Shown here piece after piece: positions 36,099-45,444 of a stretch of 64,000 bases of DNA (its first letter is position 1; every line of letters starts with the position of its first letter). This DNA is from UBA4874 sp002399435. Its GTDB lineage: Bacteria; Bacillota; Clostridia; Caldicoprobacterales; DTU083. The position numbers and the translations under genes are program-made. Under the pieces are notes generated by a model. The model saw only the letters and a program-made list of their open reading frames with translations, was not told where the DNA came from and did no database searches. The DNA is taken from NCBI GenBank assembly GCA_036823195.1, contig DAISGI010000004.1:1-64000 (forward strand), given 5' to 3'.

Positions 36099-38675
36099 TC
36101 ACTCCATGCTTCGCAGTTGATCCATCCAGGCTCCTGCCCCCGCATCTATCGTTTTCCGGGCTTCTTCGCCTATTAACCCCTGCTGAATGACAGACGGCGC
36201 AGCAATATAGGCGCGGAGATCGTTCAGATAGTCCACAGCTGAAGACAACTGCCGCTGGTCAATTAAAATCCGGATAATGGATATCCGATACAGGAGCTGA
36301 TCGCCCAAAGCCTTGTTTAGCTGGCCTTTGGCCATATCATTCTGAATATCTTCTTTCATTGTCTGAGCAGGATCCGGCGAAGGCACCTTAATCGCAAAAA
36401 CCCGATCTACGTTAAGATATTCTATCGCGTTGGAATTAGGAGGCGCCAGCCATAAGTAATTGTTCGATTCATCAGGATCGTACTCATAGATCCATGGAAA
36501 TTCTATAATATGGTATTCTCCGTCCGCTACATCCTTGCACTTCACGGAATTCTGATCTGCACTCGGTGGATAGATCCCATAACGAAATGCGGTATCCCCT
36601 TCCTTTCCTTTCCCTGGGTCAACCCGAACATTTGCGTAAAGCTTCCACTGACCCTTACGGGGAAGAGTCGTATTGTGCAGCTGAATAGCCCATGCATCCG
36701 CATTCCCACGAACCCTGGCCGCAATATGATCGGAAGCTTTGGGATCGCTTACCATGGTTGTGCCGACAGGAGTATACAATTTAAACGTATTGTCCTGAAA
36801 ATCCATCCAGTCAGATTCAGGCAGATCCTTCACCAAATCCGGAATGGTCGGCACGGTTCTGCCTTTCTGTAATTCTATCATGTCGTATAGGGACTTCATC
36901 GTTCCACTTTGATTATAGTTTACAATATCCGCTGTGTATGTCTTGAATCGATCAAAGCGATTATTGAAATCCACATCCCAATTGACATTTCGATCTGCCG
37001 CTTCCTTTGCATACTCCGCGGCACGCATTAAAATAGTATAATCCACTTCTATGCGTGTCCGCTGCACATGATTCAGGAATACAGGATCGTCTGCCACCGC
37101 TTCCACAGCCTTTGTAAACAGTTTATCTGCCTTATGCATCAAATCAAACGTCAGGTAAGAAGACCAAATGGACGTTGTTGGCCCCTGAAGGCTGGAATCG
37201 CTTTGTTCGAAGCTTTGCTGTAACGACTCAATATAGGATTGGATATAGGGCGCAGCATCCCCATAGTATCCCTTGACAAATTGCTTAATCAACTCGTGAT
37301 AGTCTTGATCCGGATTCCAAAGCAATCGTGCGGCAAGCCACACCTTCAAATCGGTAAATCCGGTACTCTCCGGCGCACTCATATTGTGAGCCCCCTGTCC
37401 GAAATAGCCTTTAAAGGAAGGGAATCCGGCCAAATACTGAATTGTCTCACTCATTGCATAAAGATTCGGATACGGCATGATATAACCGCCGCCTGAGAAA
37501 TCCGTGATATAATCCCAAATGACAATATTATCTGAAACCTCCGCCCAACGCCTGGCGTTTTCTCCGAAAAATGAGTTCTGTGAATCATTGATTGCGCGGC
37601 CATGGTCTTTTGAAATCGGAGCAAATGTAATCACTACATTATCCGGCACTGTCATGTCCGTCGGCGCCTGAAGAGTAAACTGGTAAGCGAGCGTTCCGAT
37701 TCTCGCATTTGGTATTTTACTCCTCACTCTCTGTGCAACATCACCCACCATGTCAAAAATGGGAGCTGCCAATGTGCCGCCATGCCGGTCTGCAAACGCC
37801 TTGCTCTCGGGATCCGGTGTCCAGCCAGTATCTTGCTGACTGAATCCGTAAGAGGCGTCCTTTCCGTCCCGAATTCTTTCATTAATGCTTTGAATCAGGT
37901 TTTCAGAAGCTATACGGCGAACATCTTCATTCATTGACAGCAATTGATTTCCGGAGTGATACTCCTCCTGCGGTACAATTTTGTAAAAATTGTGAATATC
38001 ATACGGCCAGTAATTTGACCAACTATCCAGATATGGCTTCGATTGGGGAATCTGGCTGTACCGGTCACGGTACTTTCCGTTCAGCAGATTATGGGCGCGG
38101 TATTGTTCGTCTTTGCCGTCATTCACATACATTTCGCGATATTCAAAGCGAGGTATCTGTACATCGTCGCCTATGCACAGACTTAATTTTGGTATGGTCG
38201 GGATGAATGTGTATTGGGGCGAATACCATTTCACACCAACATAATAATCCAGGAAATAATTCACTCCGTACATCGTCCCCCGGGGGTGACTTCCAGCAAT
38301 GATGATGTATTGCCCCACCCTGCGAATAACAAAGTCGTCTTCTCCGAGTGTATCACCCGTCAACTCGGGGATGAGGGATTCGGTGAAAGTATTCCTTCCT
38401 ACCAGCACCGCAGGTACATCCGGTGCATTCTCTTTGACAGACAATTGGAATGCCGCACCCGTGACCCGGGTCAGGTAATCGACAAGCTCTGCAGCTGCAT
38501 GGTAGGTTATCTCGTCTTTGTCAGAATATACATATACCCCGACCATCACATTACCGTCATCGGCCAGAATGACATTCTCCGGTTTGTTTTCAGCCTTTAC
38601 GGAAAGGGGTGTATTGAGCAAAGAACCCAAAACCAAAGTGAAAGCCAATATGAGTATTATTACCTTGCCATTCAT
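36099..38675 (-). CDS. Secreted DUF4838-containing glycoside hydrolase-like protein
   Basis: 858 residues. A signal peptide (about 1-28, cut after SVKA) sends it outside the cell. It has an N-terminal GH20/GH67-like domain (YHAAAELVDYLTRVTGAAFQL), then the DUF4838 barrel (about 190-490, with REMYVNDGKDEQYRAHNLLNG, SYGFSQQDTGW, IVIWDYITDF), a C-terminal beta-sandwich region (IAARVRGNADAWAIQLHNT) and a final helical pair (NKALGDQLLYRI...SAVDYLNDLRAYI) resembling FIVAR/FIMAH modules. DUF4838 proteins occur in polysaccharide-utilisation loci, but their reaction is not settled. ATG 38675, GGAGG 8 nt upstream. Acts upstream of the adjacent sugar importer. Confidence 0.8.
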   Translation of the reverse strand: MNGKVIILILAFTLVLGSLLNTPLSVKAENKPENVILADDGNVMVGVYVYSDKDEITYHAAAELVDYLTRVTGAAFQLSVKENAPDVPAVLVGRNTFTESLIPELTGDTLGEDDFVIRRVGQYIIIAGSHPRGTMYGVNYFLDYYVGVKWYSPQYTFIPTIPKLSLCIGDDVQIPRFEYREMYVNDGKDEQYRAHNLLNGKYRDRYSQIPQSKPYLDSWSNYWPYDIHNFYKIVPQEEYHSGNQLLSMNEDVRRIASENLIQSINERIRDGKDASYGFSQQDTGWTPDPESKAFADRHGGTLAAPIFDMVGDVAQRVRSKIPNARIGTLAYQFTLQAPTDMTVPDNVVITFAPISKDHGRAINDSQNSFFGENARRWAEVSDNIVIWDYITDFSGGGYIMPYPNLYAMSETIQYLAGFPSFKGYFGQGAHNMSAPESTGFTDLKVWLAARLLWNPDQDYHELIKQFVKGYYGDAAPYIQSYIESLQQSFEQSDSSLQGPTTSIWSSYLTFDLMHKADKLFTKAVEAVADDPVFLNHVQRTRIEVDYTILMRAAEYAKEAADRNVNWDVDFNNRFDRFKTYTADIVNYNQSGTMKSLYDMIELQKGRTVPTIPDLVKDLPESDWMDFQDNTFKLYTPVGTTMVSDPKASDHIAARVRGNADAWAIQLHNTTLPRKGQWKLYANVRVDPGKGKEGDTAFRYGIYPPSADQNSVKCKDVADGEYHIIEFPWIYEYDPDESNNYLWLAPPNSNAIEYLNVDRVFAIKVPSPDPAQTMKEDIQNDMAKGQLNKALGDQLLYRISIIRILIDQRQLSSAVDYLNDLRAYIAAPSVIQQGLIGEEARKTIDAGAGAWMDQLRSME

Positions 38676-38818
38676 CAAGCGTTCCTCCCCTTCTTTAACG
38701 AAAACCAGCTACTCGCCAATGCCTGTTTCCATTCAGGAAGCGCCGCAATTGTAATTCTTTGAGAATTCTAACTGTGTGCATCCTGATTCTCCCCGTCCTG
38801 ACAGATTCATGAGACATC

Positions 38819-38857
38819 TCAGGAAACAGTAAATGCCGCACCTTTACTGTTTCCTGA
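38819..38857. other. Perfect 15-bp hairpin after the solute-binding-protein gene
   Basis: Stem arms 38819-38833 and 38843-38857 (core TCAGGAAACAGTAAA), 9-nt loop, no T-run on the minus strand. Between binding-protein and hydrolase genes of one transcript, such a hairpin usually protects or ends the abundant binding-protein mRNA segment, letting it exceed the downstream genes. Confidence 0.6.
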
Positions 38858-38863
38858 TCCTCT

Positions 38864-38951
38864 TTTCTGAGAGTAATCATCGGCCTTTCTGAAAGTAATC
38901 ATCAACTTTCCTGACAGCAATCATTCAACTTTCCTGACAGCAATCATCAAC
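38864..38951. repeat. Four 21-23-bp tandem repeats ending at a stop codon
   Basis: Units begin at 38864, 38886, 38907 and 38930 (consensus TTTCCTGACAGCAATCATCAAC), degenerating away from the gene. The last base falls in the stop codon of the solute-binding-protein gene (38951-38953), so the array occupies its 3' untranslated region. Confidence 0.85.
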
Positions 38952-40558
38952 TATTTGGTAGATTTCCCTACAGAAGCCCTCCACTTCGTTAACTGGCGCT
39001 GCGCTTCGTCAACTATCTTTTGGGAACCATTCGCCTTAAGCTTGGAAAGGAAATCATTTAGCGTTCCATCTATATCTTCAATCATACCGCTTTTGAGATT
39101 GGTTTTTGAATCAAACTGACTGATTACATTGGAGCAGGCTGCAATCTCATTGGTTACCGGTGTGGTATCAAATGAAAAGCCAAGGTTGGTATCCTTTATG
39201 GAGCCGTCATTTAGTTCTGCCAGCTTTTTGGGAAATTCCTTTGACACAAAAGTCGGGATATTCCCACCGAGAATATTTCCAAATTCTCCGCCATACCAGT
39301 AATAATAGCCATAATCTGCATTGGAGCGGCCGCCATTTCGCGGAGAATCCGTAATATCGATTCTTCCATCCTTTGCGAGGGAATAATGCTGACCCTCTAT
39401 TCCAAATCGAGCATAATTGGAAACTACGGGATCCGTATTCAATAGCTCCAAAAACATAGCCGCGCGCTCCGGATGCTTGCTTTTACTTGAAATAGCCTGT
39501 AAAGTAGACCGCACATATGAATTTGTCATAATTGACAGGTCTGAATTCGTAAGAGCAGAGACCTGCCCCGGATTCATGTCGTCCTGTATTTCAATATAAC
39601 CCTGCGGATAGATGCCCAGCAGCTTATGAGCTTTCATTAATTCCTTATCCTTATCGAAATTGGCTGCGTCATAGGGAAAAATACCATCATGTACCAACTT
39701 CTTGATTGTTTCACAAAGCTCTTTATACTCTTTGGTCTCAAAAATATTAAAAACCGTTTCTCCTTTGCCTTTTCCCTTAAAAGCCTCAACTCCCGGTACA
39801 TTTACTACTGCCAAGCCGTCCAGAACTTCATGAGGATAATATGCCTCTGTATTTCCTATTAAATCCATAATTGGAACGTCCTTAAGATCAGGCTGTGCAG
39901 CATCCCTTTTTTGCTTCGCTTCATACAGCATTGGGATCAGATCTTGAAATACAGACCATTTCCCGCTCTCCGGAACAGTTATTCCGTATTCATCGGTCAT
40001 TGTCTTATTGTAGATATAACCCCAACGTGCTGCAAGGTCTTTATACGGTACGACAGCATAAATATGACCGTCCATCGTCACCGCATCCCATGCCCCATCC
40101 GGTACAATTTTCTTTGTCTTGGGCATATATTTCGGAATCAGGTCTTCCATGGGATGAAAAGCATTTTTTTGGGCATTGGCTGCAAAATTATAGGAAGTAC
40201 CTGTAGCAAGGATATCCAGATATTGACCGGAAGCTAAAACAGCAGGCATCTTCTCTTTGAAATCACTGATGTTATAAAAATGATAGTCCAGAGTCGTATG
40301 GATCTTCTTTTTAAGATAATCGTTGACTTTCTCCCAAACCATATCCGTATCCGGCCTATCCGCATACACGACACTGTACCAGGTGAGCTTTACCTGTTCC
40401 TGTTCCTTGTCAGATGGCTTCGGTTTTTCCCCCGGAGTGGATGTTGCCTTCGATGTCGGACTTGATGCTTCATTGCCACCAGGTCCCTGGCATCCGGAAA
40501 TCATCAGACAAAATACTGCCAATACGATCGTCATTCTGATAAAATGGTTTCTTTTCAT
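38951..40558 (-). CDS. Sugar ABC transporter solute-binding lipoprotein (LplA-like)
   Basis: 535 residues. Lipoprotein signal with lipid-anchor Cys23 (CLMISGCQG), a Ser/Thr/Lys-rich linker, then a type 1 extracellular solute-binding fold (LTWYSVVYADRPDTDMVWEK at the start of the mature domain, ILATGTSYNF, HPMEDLIPKYMP). The C-terminal part resembles DUF3502, seen in oligosaccharide binders. ATG 40558 with AAGGAGGG 7 nt upstream. It feeds the permease pair encoded just upstream on the same transcript. The preferred sugar cannot be read, but the flanking hydrolases suggest an oligosaccharide they release. Confidence 0.9.
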   Translation of the reverse strand: MKRNHFIRMTIVLAVFCLMISGCQGPGGNEASSPTSKATSTPGEKPKPSDKEQEQVKLTWYSVVYADRPDTDMVWEKVNDYLKKKIHTTLDYHFYNISDFKEKMPAVLASGQYLDILATGTSYNFAANAQKNAFHPMEDLIPKYMPKTKKIVPDGAWDAVTMDGHIYAVVPYKDLAARWGYIYNKTMTDEYGITVPESGKWSVFQDLIPMLYEAKQKRDAAQPDLKDVPIMDLIGNTEAYYPHEVLDGLAVVNVPGVEAFKGKGKGETVFNIFETKEYKELCETIKKLVHDGIFPYDAANFDKDKELMKAHKLLGIYPQGYIEIQDDMNPGQVSALTNSDLSIMTNSYVRSTLQAISSKSKHPERAAMFLELLNTDPVVSNYARFGIEGQHYSLAKDGRIDITDSPRNGGRSNADYGYYYWYGGEFGNILGGNIPTFVSKEFPKKLAELNDGSIKDTNLGFSFDTTPVTNEIAACSNVISQFDSKTNLKSGMIEDIDGTLNDFLSKLKANGSQKIVDEAQRQLTKWRASVGKSTK

Positions 40559-40683
40559 CGTCAAACCCTCCTTAATTTTTTGGATTTCATACCAACTGCA
40601 AATTATTTATCATTCTCCTGTGCGGCTTTGAAATAATAAATAATATGGAACCCCTTGCGTGAAAATCCTTTTTGGTTTCTTCT

Positions 40684-41598
40684 TCAGCCCTTCACACTGC
40701 CTATAGTCAGTCCTTTTACGAAATATCTCTGAAAGAAAGGATAGGCGAACAGGATAGGTATTGTCGCTATAATCGTAATTGCCATTCTTGTACTCTCAGG
40801 AGGCATTGCATTCAATAACTCAAGCCCTGATTGCGTACTTGCTGCGTCTGAATTGTTTTTAATGAAATCAATGTTCTTCTGGATCCTCTGCAGCAAGGTC
40901 TGTAATGGTACAAGCTTCGTATTTTCTATATACAGCATTCCCGTAAACCAGTCATTCCACCGTCCCACCAGGCTGAACAGGCCAATAGTAGCAAGACCTG
41001 CTTTGGATAATGGCAGAACGATACTGCAATAAACCCTGAAATAGCTGGCGCCGTCAATAATAGCCGATTCAAATAAACTATCCGGAATACTGGTCTGAAT
41101 AAAAGTACGAAGTATAATCACATAAAACGCATTTACAAGGCTGCTTGGCAGTAAAAATATCCATATCGTATCATTAAGATGTAGATAGCGAACATTCAAT
41201 ATATAGGAAGGAACGAGCCCGCCGGAAAAAAGCATTGTAAAAAAAGCAAAAAATGTTAAACCTTTTCTTCCCGGCAGCTTTTTCTGCGCCAGTACAAAAG
41301 CAAACATGGACATAATAAACAAACTCAGGAAAGTCCCCGTGAAAGAATGAACAATGGTAATCAAATAGGAATCCCTGATTTGCGAACCGGTCCTGGACAG
41401 ATTGATATAGGCATCCGCTGAAATTTTAGAAGGGAAAAAAGTATATCCGTTTATTGCAATACTTTCCGCGCTGGAAACGGAGATAATACTGACCAGAATC
41501 AGCGGCAGTATAACCAAAAGTGATGCTAGTATTAATATCACTGATATAACAATGTTCCAGCCATTGGATATTTGATTGAATCCCGCTCTTTTTGACAT
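40684..41598 (-). CDS. Carbohydrate ABC transporter permease (LplC/YtcP type)
   Basis: 304 residues, six membrane segments, EAA loop ESAIIDGASYFRVY...LPLSKAG, and FVKGLTIGSVKG tail. I start at ATG 41598, which has AAAGGA 8 nt upstream, rather than 41622, which is only 6 nt past the previous stop and lacks a site. Second gene of the importer operon, forming a heterodimer with the LplB-type partner; the ATPase is encoded elsewhere. Confidence 0.9.
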   Translation of the reverse strand: MSKRAGFNQISNGWNIVISVILILASLLVILPLILVSIISVSSAESIAINGYTFFPSKISADAYINLSRTGSQIRDSYLITIVHSFTGTFLSLFIMSMFAFVLAQKKLPGRKGLTFFAFFTMLFSGGLVPSYILNVRYLHLNDTIWIFLLPSSLVNAFYVIILRTFIQTSIPDSLFESAIIDGASYFRVYCSIVLPLSKAGLATIGLFSLVGRWNDWFTGMLYIENTKLVPLQTLLQRIQKNIDFIKNNSDAASTQSGLELLNAMPPESTRMAITIIATIPILFAYPFFQRYFVKGLTIGSVKG

Positions 41599-41628
41599 AT
41601 CATCCGTCCTTTCCTTACTCATCTGTGG

Positions 41629-42606
41629 TTAAAACACTGCATTTTCCGGTGAAATCCTGCTTACGATTTTATTTGCAGTCAGAACCAGAATAAATCCTAC
41701 AAGGGACTGGTACAAGCCTGCCGCTGTAGTCATGCCGGTATTGTTTAGCGTCATTAACCCCCTGTATATATAAGTGTCGATGACATCCGTAACAGGATAC
41801 AATATCCCATTATTCTGTGGAACAGTGTAGAAAAGTCCAAAATCCCCGCGAAATATATTTCCCACCGCAAGGATCAACATAATGGCAATCATTGCCCTTA
41901 GATGAGGAATCGTGATATATCTCGCCTGTTGGAACTTATTGGCTCCATCTAAAATTGCAGCTTCATAATATTCATCAGATATTCCTGAAATAGATGCCAG
42001 GTAAACTACAGAGTCATAGCCAACATGCTTCCATGAATTCACGATCACCAATATGTATGGCCAGGCTTTCACTTCCATATACCAGTTGTGCTTCGAATAG
42101 CCTAAAGACTTCAGCACATTGTTCAGATAACCATTTGTGGGGCTTAACAATGCGAAAACAATAATTGCCACCACAGTCATGGAAAGAAAATGCGGCATGA
42201 TAAATACGGTTTGAAGAGTCTTCCCAAGCCTTTTACTGTGCAATTCATTCAATAATAATGAGAGGGTCACGGCTAAAAACATATTCAGCGCAATAAAAAC
42301 TGCGTTGTAGCAAACTGTATTACGGGTAATGATCCAGGCATCCGTAGTGGAAAAAAGAAACTCAAAATTTTTAAATCCGACAAATTTACTTCTGAATATG
42401 GCCTGGCTCAAATCCATCTCCTGAAATGCCATGACAAGTCCAACCATTGGTGCATAGCAAAAAATAATCAATGCCAGGATCGCAGGCAATGCCATAAGAT
42501 AGAGGGAATGATATCGCTTTATATTCTTCCCGGCACGTTGAATGGTGTTCCTATCCTTTAAGGGTCCTTCCTTGCATCCAATAAGTTTCCTTCCTGAACT
42601 TATCAT
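41629..42606 (-). CDS. Carbohydrate ABC transporter permease (LplB type)
   Basis: 325 residues, six membrane segments with a short cytoplasmic N-terminus (to residue 35), EAA loop YEAAILDGANKFQQAR...IPHLRA. ATG 42606 with AGGAGGG 9 nt upstream. First gene of the operon permease-permease-binding protein-DUF4838-hydrolase. The promoter must lie in the upstream 514-bp gene-free region. Confidence 0.92.
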   Translation of the reverse strand: MISSGRKLIGCKEGPLKDRNTIQRAGKNIKRYHSLYLMALPAILALIIFCYAPMVGLVMAFQEMDLSQAIFRSKFVGFKNFEFLFSTTDAWIITRNTVCYNAVFIALNMFLAVTLSLLLNELHSKRLGKTLQTVFIMPHFLSMTVVAIIVFALLSPTNGYLNNVLKSLGYSKHNWYMEVKAWPYILVIVNSWKHVGYDSVVYLASISGISDEYYEAAILDGANKFQQARYITIPHLRAMIAIMLILAVGNIFRGDFGLFYTVPQNNGILYPVTDVIDTYIYRGLMTLNNTGMTTAAGLYQSLVGFILVLTANKIVSRISPENAVF

Positions 42607-42682
42607 AATGGCTATCCCTCCTATTTCAGAGAATCCATAAACATGTTGTCTTGAACATTAAAACCTGGGATGTTTTTCTTAG

Positions 42683-42768
42683 TCATTGTTCATTGTTCAT
42701 TGTTTATTATCCACTGTCCATCGTTCATTGTTCATTGTCCACTTTCCATTGTTCATTGTTCATTATCC
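42683..42768. repeat. Heptanucleotide repeat tract upstream of the importer operon
   Basis: About twelve copies of TTCATTG or one-base variants, interspersed with TCCACT-like pieces. It is 77 nt before the LplB-type start and on the 5' side of that gene. The remaining gene-free stretch to 43120 shows two AACGTTTGC elements but no ORF or clear hairpin. Confidence 0.75.
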
Positions 42769-42945
42769 AGTGCTCTAACGTTTGCTCAATTACTGATAAT
42801 AAACTCCATTGGTTAGACGATCCGCATCGCTAAATCCACTGCTTATTTCGCCTTCCAGTTGGACTTATCTGCGCTCCTGGCGGCTTATAACAGGACAAAC
42901 AAATTGCTTGCGGTTTATCATCTTTCTGGATCTCTTCTTCACATT

Positions 42946-42959
42946 GCAATAACGTTTGC
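42946..42959. promoter_or_regulatory. Candidate LacI-family operator upstream of the importer operon
   Basis: GCAATAACGTTTGC, with GCAA/TTGC arms, shares the CGTTTGC half with the element at 32733-32744 before the creatininase-like gene. A weaker relative, CTAACGTTTGCTC, is at 42775-42787. Shared half-sites suggest the LacI regulator at 32873 also controls this transporter. Confidence 0.35.
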
Positions 42960-43120
42960 CCTAATTGCAGTATATCTCTCTGATTTATCTTTGTCAACAA
43001 GAATTTTCAGCTGAAGTCTCAAATTGTTTTAGCAGGATGTTATCTTCTTTCAACTCCTATGGTAATTTATTACTCTTAAACCCTACGGCAGCTTTACGCC
43101 AACGATACACCGTCCCGGGA

Positions 43121-43996
43121 TCAAACTACACTGCTGTTTTTCCCGATCAGCACCATCATATCCACTGTTATACTGCTTATACCGGAGTGCAGCGCATCCC
43201 GGACTTTCTCACAGCGGGCATCCCAGGAGAGAGGCGTCATATGGATCAGATCCTCCAGACTTCCCTGATTCAATGTCACAGAATATCGTATCCGCTCCTG
43301 ACCGGACAAGTGAAAATGATTCTGGAAATGCCGGAGAACCTTTTCATTGGAATAGGTCTGCTTCTCCGTGTGGTCGTAAAATATTCCCCTCAACTCCTTC
43401 AGGTAATCGCTTCCGGGTACAATCTTGATCAGGAGCCCTCCGTCCGCCAATATCCTGTGAAATTCTCCGTAATTGGATGGAGACAGGAGATTCAAAACAA
43501 CGTCCATCACCCCGTCCCGAAACGGACAGTTTGCCAGATCGCCGACGCACCAGAGAAAACCCCGATGCTTCCCGGAGGCAATCCGGATCCCCTCTTTTGA
43601 AATGTCCATCCCTATGCCTTTGATGCCGGCAGGCGCCAGACTTCTGAGGAAATCCGCCGTCTGGGCCAGGAAGGTGCCTTCTCCGCACCCCGCATCCAAT
43701 ATCCTGACCGGAGGAGGACCGCCAAAGCCAATTTCTTTTTCCAGAATCCCGCATACCCGCTGTGCCAGGGGCAGGAAGAAGCCTCCTGTCAGGATCCGGT
43801 TCCTTGCCTGAAACATAGCCCTGTCATATTCCGTCCTTACCGGACGAAGCAAAAAGTTTATATAGCCCTTCCGGGATAAGTCAAAGCAATGTCCTCTCAC
43901 ACAAATCAGACTCTTATTGCTTTCCAGCTTCATAGCGCCGGAGCATACAGGGCATCGGAACAGATCCCCGCTTTTCTGCAGCTCTTCCGTAAATAT
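43121..43996 (-). CDS. RlmA-type 23S rRNA (guanine-N1) methyltransferase with a non-canonical start
   Basis: The first in-frame ATG (43933) gives a 270-residue product, but the frame upstream encodes FRCPVC directly ahead of it, which supplies the first zinc-binding Cys pair of RlmA (the second is ICVRGHCFD). No ATG, GTG or TTG exists between that motif and the upstream stop. The ATA at 43994-43996 lies about 8 nt after an AAAGGGAGGG site and would start a 291-residue protein; I use it. SAM motif ILDAGCGEGTF (about residue 100), then LSPSNYGEFHRIL typical of the family. It modifies G745/748 in 23S rRNA helix 35, affecting macrolide and tylosin response in some species. Confidence 0.8.
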   Translation of the reverse strand: MFTEELQKSGDLFRCPVCSGAMKLESNKSLICVRGHCFDLSRKGYINFLLRPVRTEYDRAMFQARNRILTGGFFLPLAQRVCGILEKEIGFGGPPPVRILDAGCGEGTFLAQTADFLRSLAPAGIKGIGMDISKEGIRIASGKHRGFLWCVGDLANCPFRDGVMDVVLNLLSPSNYGEFHRILADGGLLIKIVPGSDYLKELRGIFYDHTEKQTYSNEKVLRHFQNHFHLSGQERIRYSVTLNQGSLEDLIHMTPLSWDARCEKVRDALHSGISSITVDMMVLIGKNSSVV

Positions 43997-44064
43997 GCGC
44001 TTTCCCTCCCTTTCGTCCTCACTCCATGATGGTTATTCAATACTTATTCCAATATTGTTCCATT

Positions 44065-44208
44065 ATCATTTCAGGCTCTTATCATTTCAGGCTCTTATCA
44101 TTTCAGGCTCTTATCATTCCAGGCTCTTATCATTCCAGACTCTTATCATTCCAGACTCTTATCATTCCAGACTCTTATCATTCCAGACTCTTATCATTCC
44201 AGGGTCTT
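44065..44208. repeat. Nine 16-bp tandem repeats overlapping the MFS gene end
   Basis: Nine head-to-tail units of ATCATT(T/C)CAG(G/A)CTCTT run exactly 144 bp. The last unit (44193-44208) encodes the final four codons and the stop of the MFS transporter, so the array starts at that stop and extends downstream. Variants (TTTCAGG, TTCCAGG, TTCCAGA) are grouped in blocks, as expected from stepwise slippage. Confidence 0.93.
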
Positions 44209-45444
44209 GCCGGCAATGTGCCGTTTGCGAAGCGCCTGAACTCCCAGTGCCATCAGAATCGGAAACAGAACAGCCAGCAGAAGCCCCGCCCTAAGACCAA
44301 TTTCCGTCCCGCTGCTGCCTGGAAGCCAGTCAGGGAAGGAAGAACACTGCACAGCACTGGATACCAGCCCCACAAGACCGGGACCGGCGGAGCACCCTAC
44401 ATCTCCTGCCAAAGCCAGAACAGCAAACAGGGCCGTGCCTCCCTGCGGATACATTTCAGCAGACAGGCTTATAATGCCGGGCCACATAATTCCCACAAAA
44501 AGCCCTACCAGAGCACATCCAACAAGGGAAATCAGAGGTAAGGGCGAAAAAACAGCCAGCAAATAACTTGCCGCACAGCAAATACTGCTGATGACAAGCG
44601 CCCTGCGCAGATCCAGTCCACTTCCCCTCCATCCGTAAAAAGCACGGGATGCCCCCATAAGTGCGGCAAATGCACCGGGACCCAACAGATCACCAAGGGT
44701 TTTCGATACCCCGAGTCCTGTCTCCGCAAACAGGGAAGACCACTGGGACATAGCCTGCTCCGCTGCCCCTGCACTGAGAATCAGGACAAACAGAATCCAG
44801 AACAGCCCGGAGGAAAAAAGAATACGAATGGGAGTCTGCTCCTGCTTTTCCACCAGATTCCGAAGCGGTACCTTCGAAAATAAAAAAGTATTGCAAAACG
44901 GAACCAGAGCCCACAGCATCGGCAAAAAGAACCATCGCTCCGTTCCTAAAATCTGAAAATACAGGGTCGAGACCGTCACAACCGCCACATGCCCCCAGCA
45001 GTAAAAGGAGTGCAGCAGGCTCATGGCAGAAGCTTTCTCTTCCCCGGGAAGGGACTCCACAATAGGGCTGATAATCACTTCAATCGTACCGCCTCCGATT
45101 GCATTTAAAATCACGGCTGCCATCAGTCCTTCATAGGGATTTGGCAGAATATTAGGTAAAATACCAAGGCAAACCAAGCCTGCGGTACATAAGATGTGAG
45201 CCAGGACGGCAGAGCTGCGATAACCAATCCGATCCACAAATTGAGCCGCTGCAAGATCCACAAGAATCTGGATAACGAAATTCAGGGAGATCAGCAGCCC
45301 AATCTGTTCCAGGGAAATCCCGAATTTCCTTTGAAACGTGACAAATAAAAGGGGGGACAGATTATTGATAATCGCCTGCGTAATATAACCGATGTAACTG
45401 GCGTATTGAGTGTGTTTATAAGTGAATGTCAAAACCGTCCCCAT
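44194..45444 (-). CDS. Major facilitator superfamily transporter
   Basis: 416 residues, 12 hydrophobic segments in two halves separated by a cytoplasmic loop (VPLRNLVEKQEQT). Loop 2-3 signature is QFVDRIGYRSS, and the second half has SRAFYGWRGSGLDLRR. Resembles fucose-permease-like (FHS) and multidrug MFS proteins; the substrate is unknown. The start ATG at 45444 overlaps the small upstream membrane-protein gene by 16 nt, so coupled translation is likely. Its last codons lie in the 16-bp tandem repeat. Confidence 0.85.
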   Translation of the reverse strand: MGTVLTFTYKHTQYASYIGYITQAIINNLSPLLFVTFQRKFGISLEQIGLLISLNFVIQILVDLAAAQFVDRIGYRSSAVLAHILCTAGLVCLGILPNILPNPYEGLMAAVILNAIGGGTIEVIISPIVESLPGEEKASAMSLLHSFYCWGHVAVVTVSTLYFQILGTERWFFLPMLWALVPFCNTFLFSKVPLRNLVEKQEQTPIRILFSSGLFWILFVLILSAGAAEQAMSQWSSLFAETGLGVSKTLGDLLGPGAFAALMGASRAFYGWRGSGLDLRRALVISSICCAASYLLAVFSPLPLISLVGCALVGLFVGIMWPGIISLSAEMYPQGGTALFAVLALAGDVGCSAGPGLVGLVSSAVQCSSFPDWLPGSSGTEIGLRAGLLLAVLFPILMALGVQALRKRHIAGKTLE

